This document shows positions 15,281-21,925 of a DNA stretch of 26,931 nucleotides, in pieces (the first letter of the stretch is position 1; each line of letters opens with the position of its first letter). Source of the stretch: Candidatus Zipacnadia bacterium (GTDB lineage Bacteria > Armatimonadota > Zipacnadia > Zipacnadales > Zipacnadaceae); the NCBI GenBank assembly GCA_029821455.1, contig JALGTI010000043.1:1-26931 (forward strand), read 5' to 3'. The translations under genes were made by a program, and so were the position numbers. The notes under the pieces were generated by a model. It did no database searches and was not told where the DNA came from. It worked only from the letters and a program-made list of their open reading frames with translations.

Positions 15281-15868
15281 CCTGTGGGGTTCTTCGGCCG
15301 GGGGCGCAGTCTTGCGCTCTCCGGGGGCAATTGGCACCACGTGCATTTGGGGAGTGGTCATCCTATCGAAGAACTCTTCAATTGCTGCTTGAACGCGCTC
15401 TTGCCGCTCAGGATCCCGGGCGATAGCGTCGGTGGTTGCCTCGAACGCCTGGCGGGAGATGCCCTCTTCCTCGAGCAGATAATCCAGAAGCGCATCTGAG
15501 AGTTCGTCAAAGTCGCTGCGACCGTAGTACTGTATAGCCGCAACTGCCAGGCGAGCCGAGAGTCTAATGAACTGCTGCTCGGGGATCGTGTCCGGTGGTG
15601 TAGGAGCGGATTGGTCAGGCTGCTGAATGGGACCAGGCTGAGTACTGACAGCGGCGTCCTGGGGCTCCGGGGTCACAGGGGCATCGGGCACAGGCTCAGC
15701 TGAGGCCGGTGGCGGTGGGGGGCTCGTTGGCACGGCATTGGTCGTTGAGGGGGGAGGTGCCTGAGCAGGAGCATAAACAGACTGGCCGCGAGGGCTGCAG
15801 CCACCCGCTAAGACGCAGACGGCAAAGGTCATCAGCAATACGGTTTGCTTCCAACAGCATATTGTCAT
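15239..15868 (-). CDS. Proline-rich lipoprotein, unknown function
   Basis: A 209-residue predicted lipoprotein. The N-terminus MTICCWKQTVLLMTFAVCVL is a signal sequence ending in the lipobox LAGGC (Cys 24), followed by a long Pro/Ala/Thr linker (about 30-95). A helical domain follows (about 98-172) with FIRLSARLAVAAIQYYG, DFDELSDALLDYLLEEEG and RVQAAIEEFFDRM. No family is recognised. Such linkers often span periplasm or cell wall. The last 14 codons overlap the convergent Gfo/Idh/MocA gene. The ribosome site is weak and the start is therefore not certain. Confidence 0.7.
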   Translation of the reverse strand: MTICCWKQTVLLMTFAVCVLAGGCSPRGQSVYAPAQAPPPSTTNAVPTSPPPPPASAEPVPDAPVTPEPQDAAVSTQPGPIQQPDQSAPTPPDTIPEQQFIRLSARLAVAAIQYYGRSDFDELSDALLDYLLEEEGISRQAFEATTDAIARDPERQERVQAAIEEFFDRMTTPQMHVVPIAPGERKTAPPAEEPHRLVPLDEDGPATGR

Positions 15869-16051
15869 TATGCTAGAGGATAGAGGGTTCCTGAGGTTCC
15901 GTCAAGCCCACTGACGCTCCGGATTCGCTGCGATTGTGCGTCATTGTCTTGCAATTCCGCCACAGGTCAGCTAATATAGTAGATGAGAATGCCTAGTTCT
16001 GTCAGGACAGCAGGGCCGCGGCTCAGGCGTTCCTTAGAGCAGCGGCCTCAT

Positions 16052-16057
16052 TATACT
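16052..16057 (+). promoter_or_regulatory. Possible -10 element for the homocitrate-synthase-like gene
   Basis: TATACT (16052-16057) lies about 55 nt before the chosen ATG at 16114, in the 245-bp gap between divergent genes (15869-16113). The best -35 candidate, TTCCTT near 16030-16035, is poor at 16-nt spacing. Nothing else notable was found in this gap. Confidence 0.35.
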
Positions 16058-16113
16058 ATGCGTGGCTGTAGTTGCGGCCGTGCCTACCAACAAGCCAAGG
16101 AGTTGCTAGTTCG

Positions 16114-17361
16114 ATGCCCAAGATCGAGTTCGTAGATGTAACCAACCGTGATGGCGAGCAGACCGCGCGCATCTGCCTGTCCAAACTCCAGAAGACCATT
16201 ATCAACTGGCTGCTAGATGAGATGGGCGTGTATCAGTCAGAGATGGGCTTCCCGCTCAATCCGCATGAGCGCGACTATATCAACGCCAATCTCGCGCTGA
16301 CCCGGCCGATAGGGGAAAACGGTGAGCCGCTGCTCAAGCGCATTCAGTTGGGCGGCTGGTCACGGGCGGTGGCCGGGGATGTGCACAAAGCCCTTGAGCA
16401 AACCGAGCTTGAACACTTCAATCTGTCCATCTCAACCTCGGAACAGATGCTGCAGTGGAAATTCCGGGGCAAGTTCAGCCGGGAGGACATCATCAAGATG
16501 ATGGTGGACTCGGTAGTGGCGGCCAAAGGCGGTGGGGCCAAGACCGCTGGCATCAACGCCGAGGACGCATCCCGCACCGACCTGGGCTTCCTCATCGAGT
16601 TCGCCCTGGCGGGTAAGGAGGTCGGGGCCGACCGCTTCCGCTATTGCGATACGTTGGGCTATGATGATCCGGTCTCCATCACTGAGCGTGTGGGTACGAT
16701 AGCCCGTGAGACGCAGATGCCTATGGAACTGCACTGCCATAACGATCTGGGGCTAGCGGTAGCCAACTCGTGTGCTGGGGCGGTGGCGTGCTGCGAAGCC
16801 GGCCAAGATGCGTTCATCAACGTGACAGTTAATGGAATGGGCGAGCGGGCCGGCAATGCAGACCTGCTATCTTGTATTCTGTCGTTGAAACATTCGGCGA
16901 AGTGGGGCGGTCTCGGTCTGCTGACCAATGCTATTGACCTGAGTAAGGCCTGGCAGTTAGCCAAGTATGTCAGCACTGCGTTCAATGTTCCCATCCCCAT
17001 CAATCAGGTCGGTGTTGGCGGAAACGCGTTTGCCCACGAGTCAGGTATCCATGCCGACGGGGCCTTGAAAGATCGCCACAACTATGAGCTGTATGACTAT
17101 GAGGAACTGGGTCGGCCAGAAATGGAAATAACGGACACAGGGCGGGTCATCTCGGCCGGTATCCATAGCGGCACCTCGGGCCTGGAGCACGTTTACGGCC
17201 TGATGGACCTGGGATTCCGGGATGAGGAACACGCCCGTGAGACCCTCAACCTGGTGCAATACGCAACTTTGGCGAATCAGGCGCCTCTGACGAAAGAGGA
17301 GTTCTGGTTTGTGTACTACTATCCTGAGGTTACGCGCCAACTGCTGACGCTGACGCCTTAG
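16114..17361 (+). CDS. Homocitrate/2-isopropylmalate synthase-family enzyme
   Basis: This 415-residue enzyme belongs to the acetyl-CoA-dependent DRE-TIM metallolyase family (homocitrate synthase, isopropylmalate synthase, citramalate synthase). The N-terminal signature reads FVDVTNRDGEQTARI, with N-R in place of the usual L-R. Metal ligands appear in ELHCHNDLGLAVANS (H207, H209), and the second signature is NVTVNGMGERAGNADL. The lid segment GNAFAHESGIHADGAL follows. It lacks the LeuA C-terminal regulatory domain, so allosteric leucine control is unlikely; homocitrate synthase is the better guess, but the substrate is open. ATG 16114 has AAGGAG at 16097-16102; the frame opens at 16072 but gives an unlikely leader. 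It appears to be transcribed alone. Confidence 0.85.
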   Translation: MPKIEFVDVTNRDGEQTARICLSKLQKTIINWLLDEMGVYQSEMGFPLNPHERDYINANLALTRPIGENGEPLLKRIQLGGWSRAVAGDVHKALEQTELEHFNLSISTSEQMLQWKFRGKFSREDIIKMMVDSVVAAKGGGAKTAGINAEDASRTDLGFLIEFALAGKEVGADRFRYCDTLGYDDPVSITERVGTIARETQMPMELHCHNDLGLAVANSCAGAVACCEAGQDAFINVTVNGMGERAGNADLLSCILSLKHSAKWGGLGLLTNAIDLSKAWQLAKYVSTAFNVPIPINQVGVGGNAFAHESGIHADGALKDRHNYELYDYEELGRPEMEITDTGRVISAGIHSGTSGLEHVYGLMDLGFRDEEHARETLNLVQYATLANQAPLTKEEFWFVYYYPEVTRQLLTLTP

Positions 17362-17387
17362 GCCCACCATAAGGTTAGTTGAGAAAC

Positions 17388-17415
17388 ACAGGGCGCGGAA
17401 GATACCGCGCCCTGT
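17388..17415. terminator. Strong hairpin between convergent genes
   Basis: ACAGGGCGCGG (17388-17398) and CCGCGCCCTGT (17405-17415) form a perfect 11-bp stem with a 6-base loop, 26 bases after the stop of the synthase gene. The following TGTTGTCG is only weakly T-rich. It lies between convergent genes and could terminate transcription from either side. Confidence 0.65.
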
Positions 17416-17434
17416 TGTCGAGTATCAGAATGTT

Positions 17435-17453
17435 GGCAGGCGAGATGCCTGCC
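17435..17453. repeat. Dispersed GGCAGGC palindrome
   Basis: GGCAGGC and GCCTGCC (17435-17441, 17447-17453) form a 7-bp stem around GAGAT. It is the same family as the copies at 234-250 and 1309-1364, here next to a terminator-like hairpin and 8 bases from the 3' end of the secreted-protein gene. Confidence 0.65.
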
Positions 17454-17461
17454 CCACGTGG

Positions 17462-18007
17462 CTAGTCTGGGCAACTACCCGGGCAGTCGTGTTCTAGCCA
17501 GGGGCAGATCCAGCCCTTATACGGCAGCGGCTGGACTGTCATCTGGAAGTACACGATTTCGTCGGGCTTTTGACAGCGCTTAATGCGCAAGGCGATCTCC
17601 CATTCGCCAAGCTGGTGGGGGAAGAACATCCCCTCCCACGAACCGGGTCGGCGGCGGCCCATAATCAGCTTCTGACTCTTCTCAAGGTGGTTTTGTGGGT
17701 AGGCGATGCCGCTGACGGTGGCCTGGTCATCGAGCAGGTCACAGTGGCGGATAACCTTGACGATGAAGCAGGTGCATTCAAGGTAGGGCGCGCCGTCCGC
17801 CCACTCCAGCCGTACCACCCCCAGGTCTATGGAACGCTCCAACGGCCCCAGGTTGGTGAAGAAGCCGGCGTAGTCTCTGCCAATCATATAGCCGCGGCCG
17901 TCAGGGATGTAGTGGTAGCCGTAGCCCGGTGGATTTGGTGAGGCCTGCTGTGCGCTAGCCACAGCAGCCAGACAGAATACGACAAGCAAGACAGTCAGAT
18001 AGCGCAT
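17462..18007 (-). CDS. Small secreted protein, unknown function
   Basis: A 181-residue protein with an N-terminal signal peptide (MRYLTVLLVVFCLAAVASAQ, cleavage probably after ASA), so it is exported. The mature part starts QASPNPPGYGYHYIPDG, contains beta-rich segments (LGVVRLEWADGAPYLECTCF, WEIALRIKRCQKPDEIVYFQ) and ends in a cysteine-bearing tail, WICPWLEHDCPGSCPD. Eight or so cysteines suggest disulfides. No family is recognised. ATG 18007 has GGGAGAG upstream and a TATAAT about 46 nt away on the same strand. It is probably monocistronic and convergent with the synthase gene. Confidence 0.72.
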   Translation of the reverse strand: MRYLTVLLVVFCLAAVASAQQASPNPPGYGYHYIPDGRGYMIGRDYAGFFTNLGPLERSIDLGVVRLEWADGAPYLECTCFIVKVIRHCDLLDDQATVSGIAYPQNHLEKSQKLIMGRRRPGSWEGMFFPHQLGEWEIALRIKRCQKPDEIVYFQMTVQPLPYKGWICPWLEHDCPGSCPD

Positions 18008-18052
18008 CGGTTACTCTCCCTGATACTTCGTTATGGTAACCGAACCTGCTCT

Positions 18053-18058
18053 ATTATA
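18053..18058 (-). promoter_or_regulatory. -10 element for the small secreted protein
   Basis: An exact TATAAT on the minus strand (18058-18053) lies 46 nt upstream of the ATG at 18007. No recognisable -35 hexamer is present at 16-18 nt. The call rests on the -10 box and position only. Confidence 0.4.
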
Positions 18059-18221
18059 CACCATAGGCAGCCGGATTCCTGCTCTGTCGGTAAGACTTGA
18101 GCAAATCTACCTGCAAAAAAATCACAGCAGAGGCAGGTGGATTCATCCTGGCGGCGAAATGGTGAGTGGAGGGAGGATGCCGGTGTGCTCTGGTAGCCTC
18201 TTTCACTGCTCATATGCCAGG

Positions 18222-18237
18222 CGGCGCTTTGGCGCCG
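18222..18237. other. Hairpin in the leader of the gyrase-like gene
   Basis: CGGCGC (18222-18227) and GCGCCG (18232-18237) form a 6-bp stem with loop TTTG, 29 bases before the ATG at 18267. There is no T tract after it. The rest of the 18008-18266 gap shows no gene and no good rightward promoter that I can support. Confidence 0.35.
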
Positions 18238-18266
18238 ACCACACCACTTAGAAGGGAGATGGAACG

Positions 18267-18572
18267 ATGGCAGAAGCTGCCCTCATCGTGACGACGAAAG
18301 GGTACGGAAAGGTAGTGAAGGCGGATGACTTCCCCACGCGTAACCGAGGCAGCAAAGGAGTCAAGTGCTTCAAAGTGACCTCGGACAGTGGAACGATTGT
18401 GGCCGTCGAGCATGTGCAGACTGAGGTGGGCCAGCGTGTGCTGGTAGTAACAGCCAACGGGATGAGTGCGATGCTGCCAGTAGACCAGATCGCCATACGC
18501 AGCCGGGGAGCTGGCGGAGTGAAGGTGATGACTGTGGCTGACGACGACTGTGTGGTGGCTATAGTCGTATAG
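18267..18572 (+). CDS. Free-standing two-blade GyrA C-terminal-domain-like protein
   Basis: The complete protein is 101 residues and resembles two consecutive blades of the gyrase A / topoisomerase IV C-terminal beta-pinwheel, the domain that wraps DNA around gyrase. Blade 1 (about 4-50): ALIVTTKGYGKVVKADDFPT, then a GyrA-box-like RNRGSKG (25-31) and VKCFKVTSD. Blade 2 (about 51-101): RVLVVTANGMSAMLPVDQIA, then RSRGAGGVK (78-86) and MTVADDDCVVAIVV. There is no breakage-reunion domain, tyrosine or coiled coil. GGGAG lies 8 nt before the ATG, and a terminator follows, so it is a self-contained gene. It may bind DNA or modulate gyrase; the function is unknown. Confidence 0.85.
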   Translation: MAEAALIVTTKGYGKVVKADDFPTRNRGSKGVKCFKVTSDSGTIVAVEHVQTEVGQRVLVVTANGMSAMLPVDQIAIRSRGAGGVKVMTVADDDCVVAIVV

Positions 18573-18602
18573 GCCTCACTGAGGCTCGTGTCTGACAGTC
18601 TT

Positions 18603-18635
18603 GGCCCGGATATGGTTAGCCGGGCCTCTTATTTT
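18603..18635 (+). terminator. Rho-independent terminator
   Basis: GGCCCGG (18603-18609) pairs with CCGGGCC (18620-18626), followed by TCTTATTTT. It lies 31 bases after the stop of the gyrase-like gene; a smaller GCCTC/GAGGC hairpin (18573-18585) comes between. Stem and T-rich tail together make a good intrinsic terminator, separating this gene from the amidohydrolase-formate dehydrogenase group. Confidence 0.8.
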
Positions 18636-18730
18636 GCAGGGGGCACACCTAGCCGGGGTGATATGGAGGAGATGGCGGCCTGTGCGCTGAACTATCGCGT
18701 AGAATCTACCCAACCAGAGAGGCGAAACCC

Positions 18731-19225
18731 ATGCCCAGCGCACTGGAACACCAGCTTGTCGAAGCGTTTAGCGAGTTTGAGATCATTGACTGCCACGAGC
18801 ACCTGCCGCCAGAAAAGGTGTACCTGCAGCAAGGACAGGACGCCTGCACCCTGTTCGGACACTACTGTCGGACCGACCTGATAACCGCCGGGATGAGCGC
18901 GCAGAACTATGAGCGGATGCTGGACACGGACTTGCCGTTGGAGTATCGGTGGAGCCTGCTGTGGCCACACGTGGACAACATCCGCTTCGGCAGCTATGCG
19001 CGGGCCGCCTTCATTGCGGCCAGGGAGTTCTACGGCTTTGATGACATCAATGAAGACAACTATGTGGCCATCTCCGAAGCGATGCAGGCGAATCTGAGGC
19101 CGGGCATCTATCAGCGCGTGTTGGGGGACAAGTGCAAGATCAGGCTGTCGTTGACTCAGGCCGGTCGCACCGATTACCAGGATGATCCATTGATGGGATG
19201 CCGGCCCGGGAATTCACCGATGTGA
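18731..19225 (+). CDS. Amidohydrolase, N-terminal part (broken gene)
   Basis: This frame gives the N-terminal part of an amidohydrolase-superfamily TIM-barrel protein (PF04909-like). The metal-binding HxH signature is in EIIDCHEHLPPEKVY (about 17-31). It continues with YRWSLLWPHVDNIRFGSYAR and DKCKIRLSLTQAGR. GAGAGG precedes the ATG. After DPLMG the frame reads CRPGNSPM and stops, while the homologous continuation (MPAREFTDVTSWEAI) is in another frame from 19198. The whole gene would be 18731-19947, about 405 residues. The reaction is unknown; relatives include decarboxylases and hydrolases of small aromatic or sugar-acid substrates. Confidence 0.75.
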   Translation: MPSALEHQLVEAFSEFEIIDCHEHLPPEKVYLQQGQDACTLFGHYCRTDLITAGMSAQNYERMLDTDLPLEYRWSLLWPHVDNIRFGSYARAAFIAAREFYGFDDINEDNYVAISEAMQANLRPGIYQRVLGDKCKIRLSLTQAGRTDYQDDPLMGCRPGNSPM

Positions 19226-19947
19226 CCAGTTGGGAGGCCATCCAGCAGAAGGCCACAGATCTCGCGATGCCTGTGAACAGCCTGGACAACTACGTTGATG
19301 TGATGGAGGCGGGCGTCGTGAGGTGGAAACAGGAGGGGGCTGTTGGGCTGAAGACGGCGTCTGAACCGACAGTGGGCGATCCCGACCGCGCCGAGGCAAT
19401 GCACCTATTTGAGGGCCTACGCAACGGCTCGCAAGGGGCTCTGCCGCGGGATTACCTGCGCGAGGAGATGCTCAAGATCTGCGCCCGCCAAGACCTTGTA
19501 ATGGCTGTGCACGCCGGCATGTGGGGAGATTTCCGCAACCTGGACTCCCAGCACATTATCCCCAGCATTATGCGCAACCCTGACACCCACTTTGACCTGT
19601 ACCACATGGGAATGCCGGCCGTGCGGCAGACTGGGGTAATCGGCAAGAACTTCCCGAATGTGTGGCTGAACCTCTGCTGGACCCACATCATCTCGCAGCA
19701 GATGACACGGTCGGCGTTGGATGAATACCTGGATATGGTGCCGGTCAACAAGCTATTTGCGTTCGGCGGCGATTATCACAGGCCGGTGGAGAAGGCATAC
19801 GGGCACCTGGTGATGGCGCGGGAGGATATTGCGTGGGTGTTGGCCAGGCGTATCGAGGCAGGTGTGATGACCGAGGACCAGGCCGTGACTGTGGCCAGGA
19901 AATGGTTTTGGGACAATCCAATTGAGTGTTACAAGCTCGAGGTGTAA
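19198..19947 (+). CDS. Amidohydrolase, C-terminal part (broken gene)
   Basis: This is the C-terminal 249 residues of the amidohydrolase. Barrel motifs with likely ligands are VMAVHAGMWGDFRNL, HFDLYHMGMP, NVWLNLCWTHIIS and LFAFGGDYHRPVEKAYGHL (the Asp of GGD is the expected last metal or catalytic residue), then ARKWFWDNPIECYKL near the end. The two frames differ by a change equivalent to a loss of 3n+1 bases, within about 19190-19205; a single missing base in GATGGGATG would join them as DPLM-x-MPAREF. The apparent ATG 19198 is inside the junction and has no ribosome site. The 3' end overlaps the mobA frame by about 20 bp. Confidence 0.75.
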   Translation: MPAREFTDVTSWEAIQQKATDLAMPVNSLDNYVDVMEAGVVRWKQEGAVGLKTASEPTVGDPDRAEAMHLFEGLRNGSQGALPRDYLREEMLKICARQDLVMAVHAGMWGDFRNLDSQHIIPSIMRNPDTHFDLYHMGMPAVRQTGVIGKNFPNVWLNLCWTHIISQQMTRSALDEYLDMVPVNKLFAFGGDYHRPVEKAYGHLVMAREDIAWVLARRIEAGVMTEDQAVTVARKWFWDNPIECYKLEV

Positions 19948-20567
19948 GCGAACTGTCCGAGTTGCGCCAAACGAGCCTTGGGGCGATCATACTAACCGGC
20001 GGCGGGGGCCGCCGGCTTGTGCGGAACAAGGGCTGCCTGAGAGTCGGCAGCGTCCCTATCGTTGAGCGCGTCGTGAGGGCACTACGGCCACTGACCAAGT
20101 GGATAGTCAGTGTTGGAGATGGACTGCTGCCTCCTGGCCTCGAACTGCCAGTCATCCCTGACGAAAAGCCCAGCGAGGGCCCGCTGCAGGCGATCTGCAC
20201 AGGGCTTCGGGCACTTGATGCGGAACTGGCGATAGTGGTTGCCTGGGATATGCCGTTTGTGAGCACAAGGCTGCTGGACGGGCTTGTGGAACTGGCCGAG
20301 GGGTTCGATGCGGTAGTCCCACGGTTAGCAGACAGACCTGAGCCGCTGTGTGCTGTCTACAGGCGTACCTGCCAACTGGCTATGGAGCGGGCTGTGGCGG
20401 CAGGGGAACGGGCACCGAAAGCGGTTCTAGATGATTTGGTGGTGCGGTGGGTAGAGGACGAGGAGTTGGCTAAGTATGAGAAGCCGCGCGTGTTGTTGAT
20501 GAGTGTCAACACCCCTGAGGACCTTGTGGAGGCCAGGCAAGTGGTAACCAAGCGAGCAAGGGGTTAA
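19926..20567 (+). CDS. mobA: Molybdenum cofactor guanylyltransferase (MobA-like)
   Basis: MobA attaches GMP to molybdopterin to make the MGD cofactor used by formate dehydrogenases. The protein shows the nucleotidyltransferase P-loop-like start AIILTGGGGRRLVRNKGCLR, GPLQAICTGLRAL, the metal-binding region VVAWDMPFVSTRLLDGLV (normally CDMP), and RPEPLCAVYRR. The frame opens at GTG 19926 inside the end of the amidohydrolase; TTG 19962, which would give a start close to AIILTGG, is as likely, and neither has a good ribosome site. It lies directly upstream of formate dehydrogenase genes, which fits its role. Some key residues deviate from the family, but overall identity is clear. Confidence 0.85.
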   Translation: MLQARGVSELSELRQTSLGAIILTGGGGRRLVRNKGCLRVGSVPIVERVVRALRPLTKWIVSVGDGLLPPGLELPVIPDEKPSEGPLQAICTGLRALDAELAIVVAWDMPFVSTRLLDGLVELAEGFDAVVPRLADRPEPLCAVYRRTCQLAMERAVAAGERAPKAVLDDLVVRWVEDEELAKYEKPRVLLMSVNTPEDLVEARQVVTKRARG

Positions 20568-20595
20568 GGCGGGATGCTTGTGCGCTCATACAATC

Positions 20596-20601
20596 AGGAG
20601 G
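20596..20601 (+). promoter_or_regulatory. Ribosome-binding site deciding the NuoE-like start
   Basis: AGGAGG at 20596-20601 lies 8 nt before ATG 20610. This favours 20610 over the in-frame ATG at 20574, which has no comparable site and would add 12 residues not typical of the family. Confidence 0.7.
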
Positions 20602-20609
20602 CGTCGCGA

Positions 20610-21149
20610 ATGGCAGACCAATCCGACACAACAGGAGGCGGTGCACCACTGGAGGCGATTGAGCTAGCCGCGCTGGAGCCAGTGCTTGTGCAGTTCCCGA
20701 AGTCCGCAGACCAACTGATGCCGGTGCTGCGTGCGGTGCAGGACACGTATGGATACCTGCCACCGCCAGCCCTTCGCGCGGTTGCCGAGCATCTGGGCAT
20801 ATCGTGGGCGAAGGTGTACGGCGTGGCCAGCTTCTATGCGCATTTTCACCTGACGCCGCGCGGGCGGCACACAATTCGCGTCTGTCGGGGGACGGCGTGT
20901 CACGTGCGCGGAAGCAAGAGGATCTTGGATGCCGTCAAGCAGCAACTGAAGATAAACCAGGGTGAGACGAGCCCTGACCTGATGTTCTCACTTGATACCG
21001 TGGCCTGCCTGGGGACATGCTCTCTGGCGCCAGTGGTAATGGTTGACAATCAGTATTATGGCCGACTTACTGTCGACAAGGTTGGAAGTGTGCTGAACAT
21101 GTACAAAGATGCGCAGCCCACACTCAACCGGGGAGTGAACAGCAAGTGA
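20610..21149 (+). CDS. nuoE: NuoE-like [2Fe-2S] subunit of formate dehydrogenase/diaphorase
   Basis: A 179-residue thioredoxin-like ferredoxin subunit of the NuoE/HndA/HydC family, which takes electrons to or from the FMN-containing NuoF subunit. The N-terminal helical part is ADQLMPVLRAVQDTYGYLPP and ISWAKVYGVASFYAHFHLTP. The four cluster cysteines are C92 and C97 (VCRGTACHVRG) and C133 and C137 (CLGTCSLAPVVMV). It overlaps the next gene by the GTGA start-stop and is followed by NuoF and FdhF. In this context it is more likely part of a soluble formate dehydrogenase than of respiratory complex I, since no other nuo genes appear. Confidence 0.92.
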   Translation: MADQSDTTGGGAPLEAIELAALEPVLVQFPKSADQLMPVLRAVQDTYGYLPPPALRAVAEHLGISWAKVYGVASFYAHFHLTPRGRHTIRVCRGTACHVRGSKRILDAVKQQLKINQGETSPDLMFSLDTVACLGTCSLAPVVMVDNQYYGRLTVDKVGSVLNMYKDAQPTLNRGVNSK

Positions 21150-21925
21150 CAACCACGCGCCAACGGTTGGCTAGCATCGAGGCCTTCAGCAAGTTGACTG
21201 AAGGCATAAAGGACTCATTTGACACTGAGAAGGTGCGCTGTCGCATCTGCATTACGGGCTGCCGGGCGTTTGGGGCCCTGGAGGTGTGCGAACGGCTGAA
21301 GCAGGAGCTGGCCACAAGGGGATTGGCAGAAGAGGTCGAGGTGGTCGAGACGGGCTGCCACGGTTTCTGTGCGCGGGCACCGGTGATGGAGATTGACCCG
21401 TGGGGGTACTTCTATCAGGGAATAGAACCGGATGACATCCCGGCTATCGTGAGCGAGACACTGGAAAACGGGCGCATCGTCGAAAAGCTCCTGTACAGCC
21501 CTCCCGACGGCGGGGAGGCCATCAAACTGGCTTCCGACGTGCCGTTTTATGCGGCCCAGAAGAAGCGCGTGCTGAGGAACTGTGGGCAGATTGACCCGCG
21601 AAAGATAGAGCACTACATACAGCGGGATGGCTACGCGGCTCTGGCGAAGGCTCTGGCGGAGATGTCGCCTGAGGAGGTCATCGAGGAAGTGGAGGCAGCG
21701 GGTCTGAGGGGACGTGGTGGTGCGGGTTTTCCGACAGGCCGCAAATGGAGCTTCTGCCGGGCTGCGGAGGGGGACACGAAGTACCTGATATGCAACGCCG
21801 ACGAGGGAGACCCGGGCGCTTTTATGGACCGTGCGGTGCTCGAGGGCGACCCGCATGCGGTGATAGAGGGAATGCTCGTTGCTGCACACGCGATCGGAGC
21901 GACGGAGGGCCGGTCGAGCATCTGA
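21146..21925 (+). CDS. nuoF: NuoF-like diaphorase, N-terminal part (broken gene)
   Basis: Residues 1 to about 120 form a thioredoxin-like [2Fe-2S] domain with C35, C39, C71 and C75 (CITGC and CHGFC), as found at the N-terminus of HydB/HndC-type NuoF proteins. Then comes the flavoprotein core: VLRNCGQIDP, the NADH/FMN loop GLRGRGGAGFPTGRKW (186-201) and CNADEGDPGAFMDR (216-229). The frame is lost at IGATEG and stops at TGA 21923-21925. The continuation PVEHLRIALDQAREFGLLG is in another frame from 21910. About 11 residues (typically a YIYVR.EYP-like block) are missing at the junction, consistent with loss of about 34 bases. GTG 21146 overlaps the nuoE stop. Confidence 0.88.
   Translation: MTTTRQRLASIEAFSKLTEGIKDSFDTEKVRCRICITGCRAFGALEVCERLKQELATRGLAEEVEVVETGCHGFCARAPVMEIDPWGYFYQGIEPDDIPAIVSETLENGRIVEKLLYSPPDGGEAIKLASDVPFYAAQKKRVLRNCGQIDPRKIEHYIQRDGYAALAKALAEMSPEEVIEEVEAAGLRGRGGAGFPTGRKWSFCRAAEGDTKYLICNADEGDPGAFMDRAVLEGDPHAVIEGMLVAAHAIGATEGRSSI

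Noticed and set aside
21745..21909. ATG 21745 as start of the NuoF-GltD protein
   Set aside because: The first 55 codons are an out-of-frame reading of NuoF coding sequence; homology in this frame begins only at 21910.
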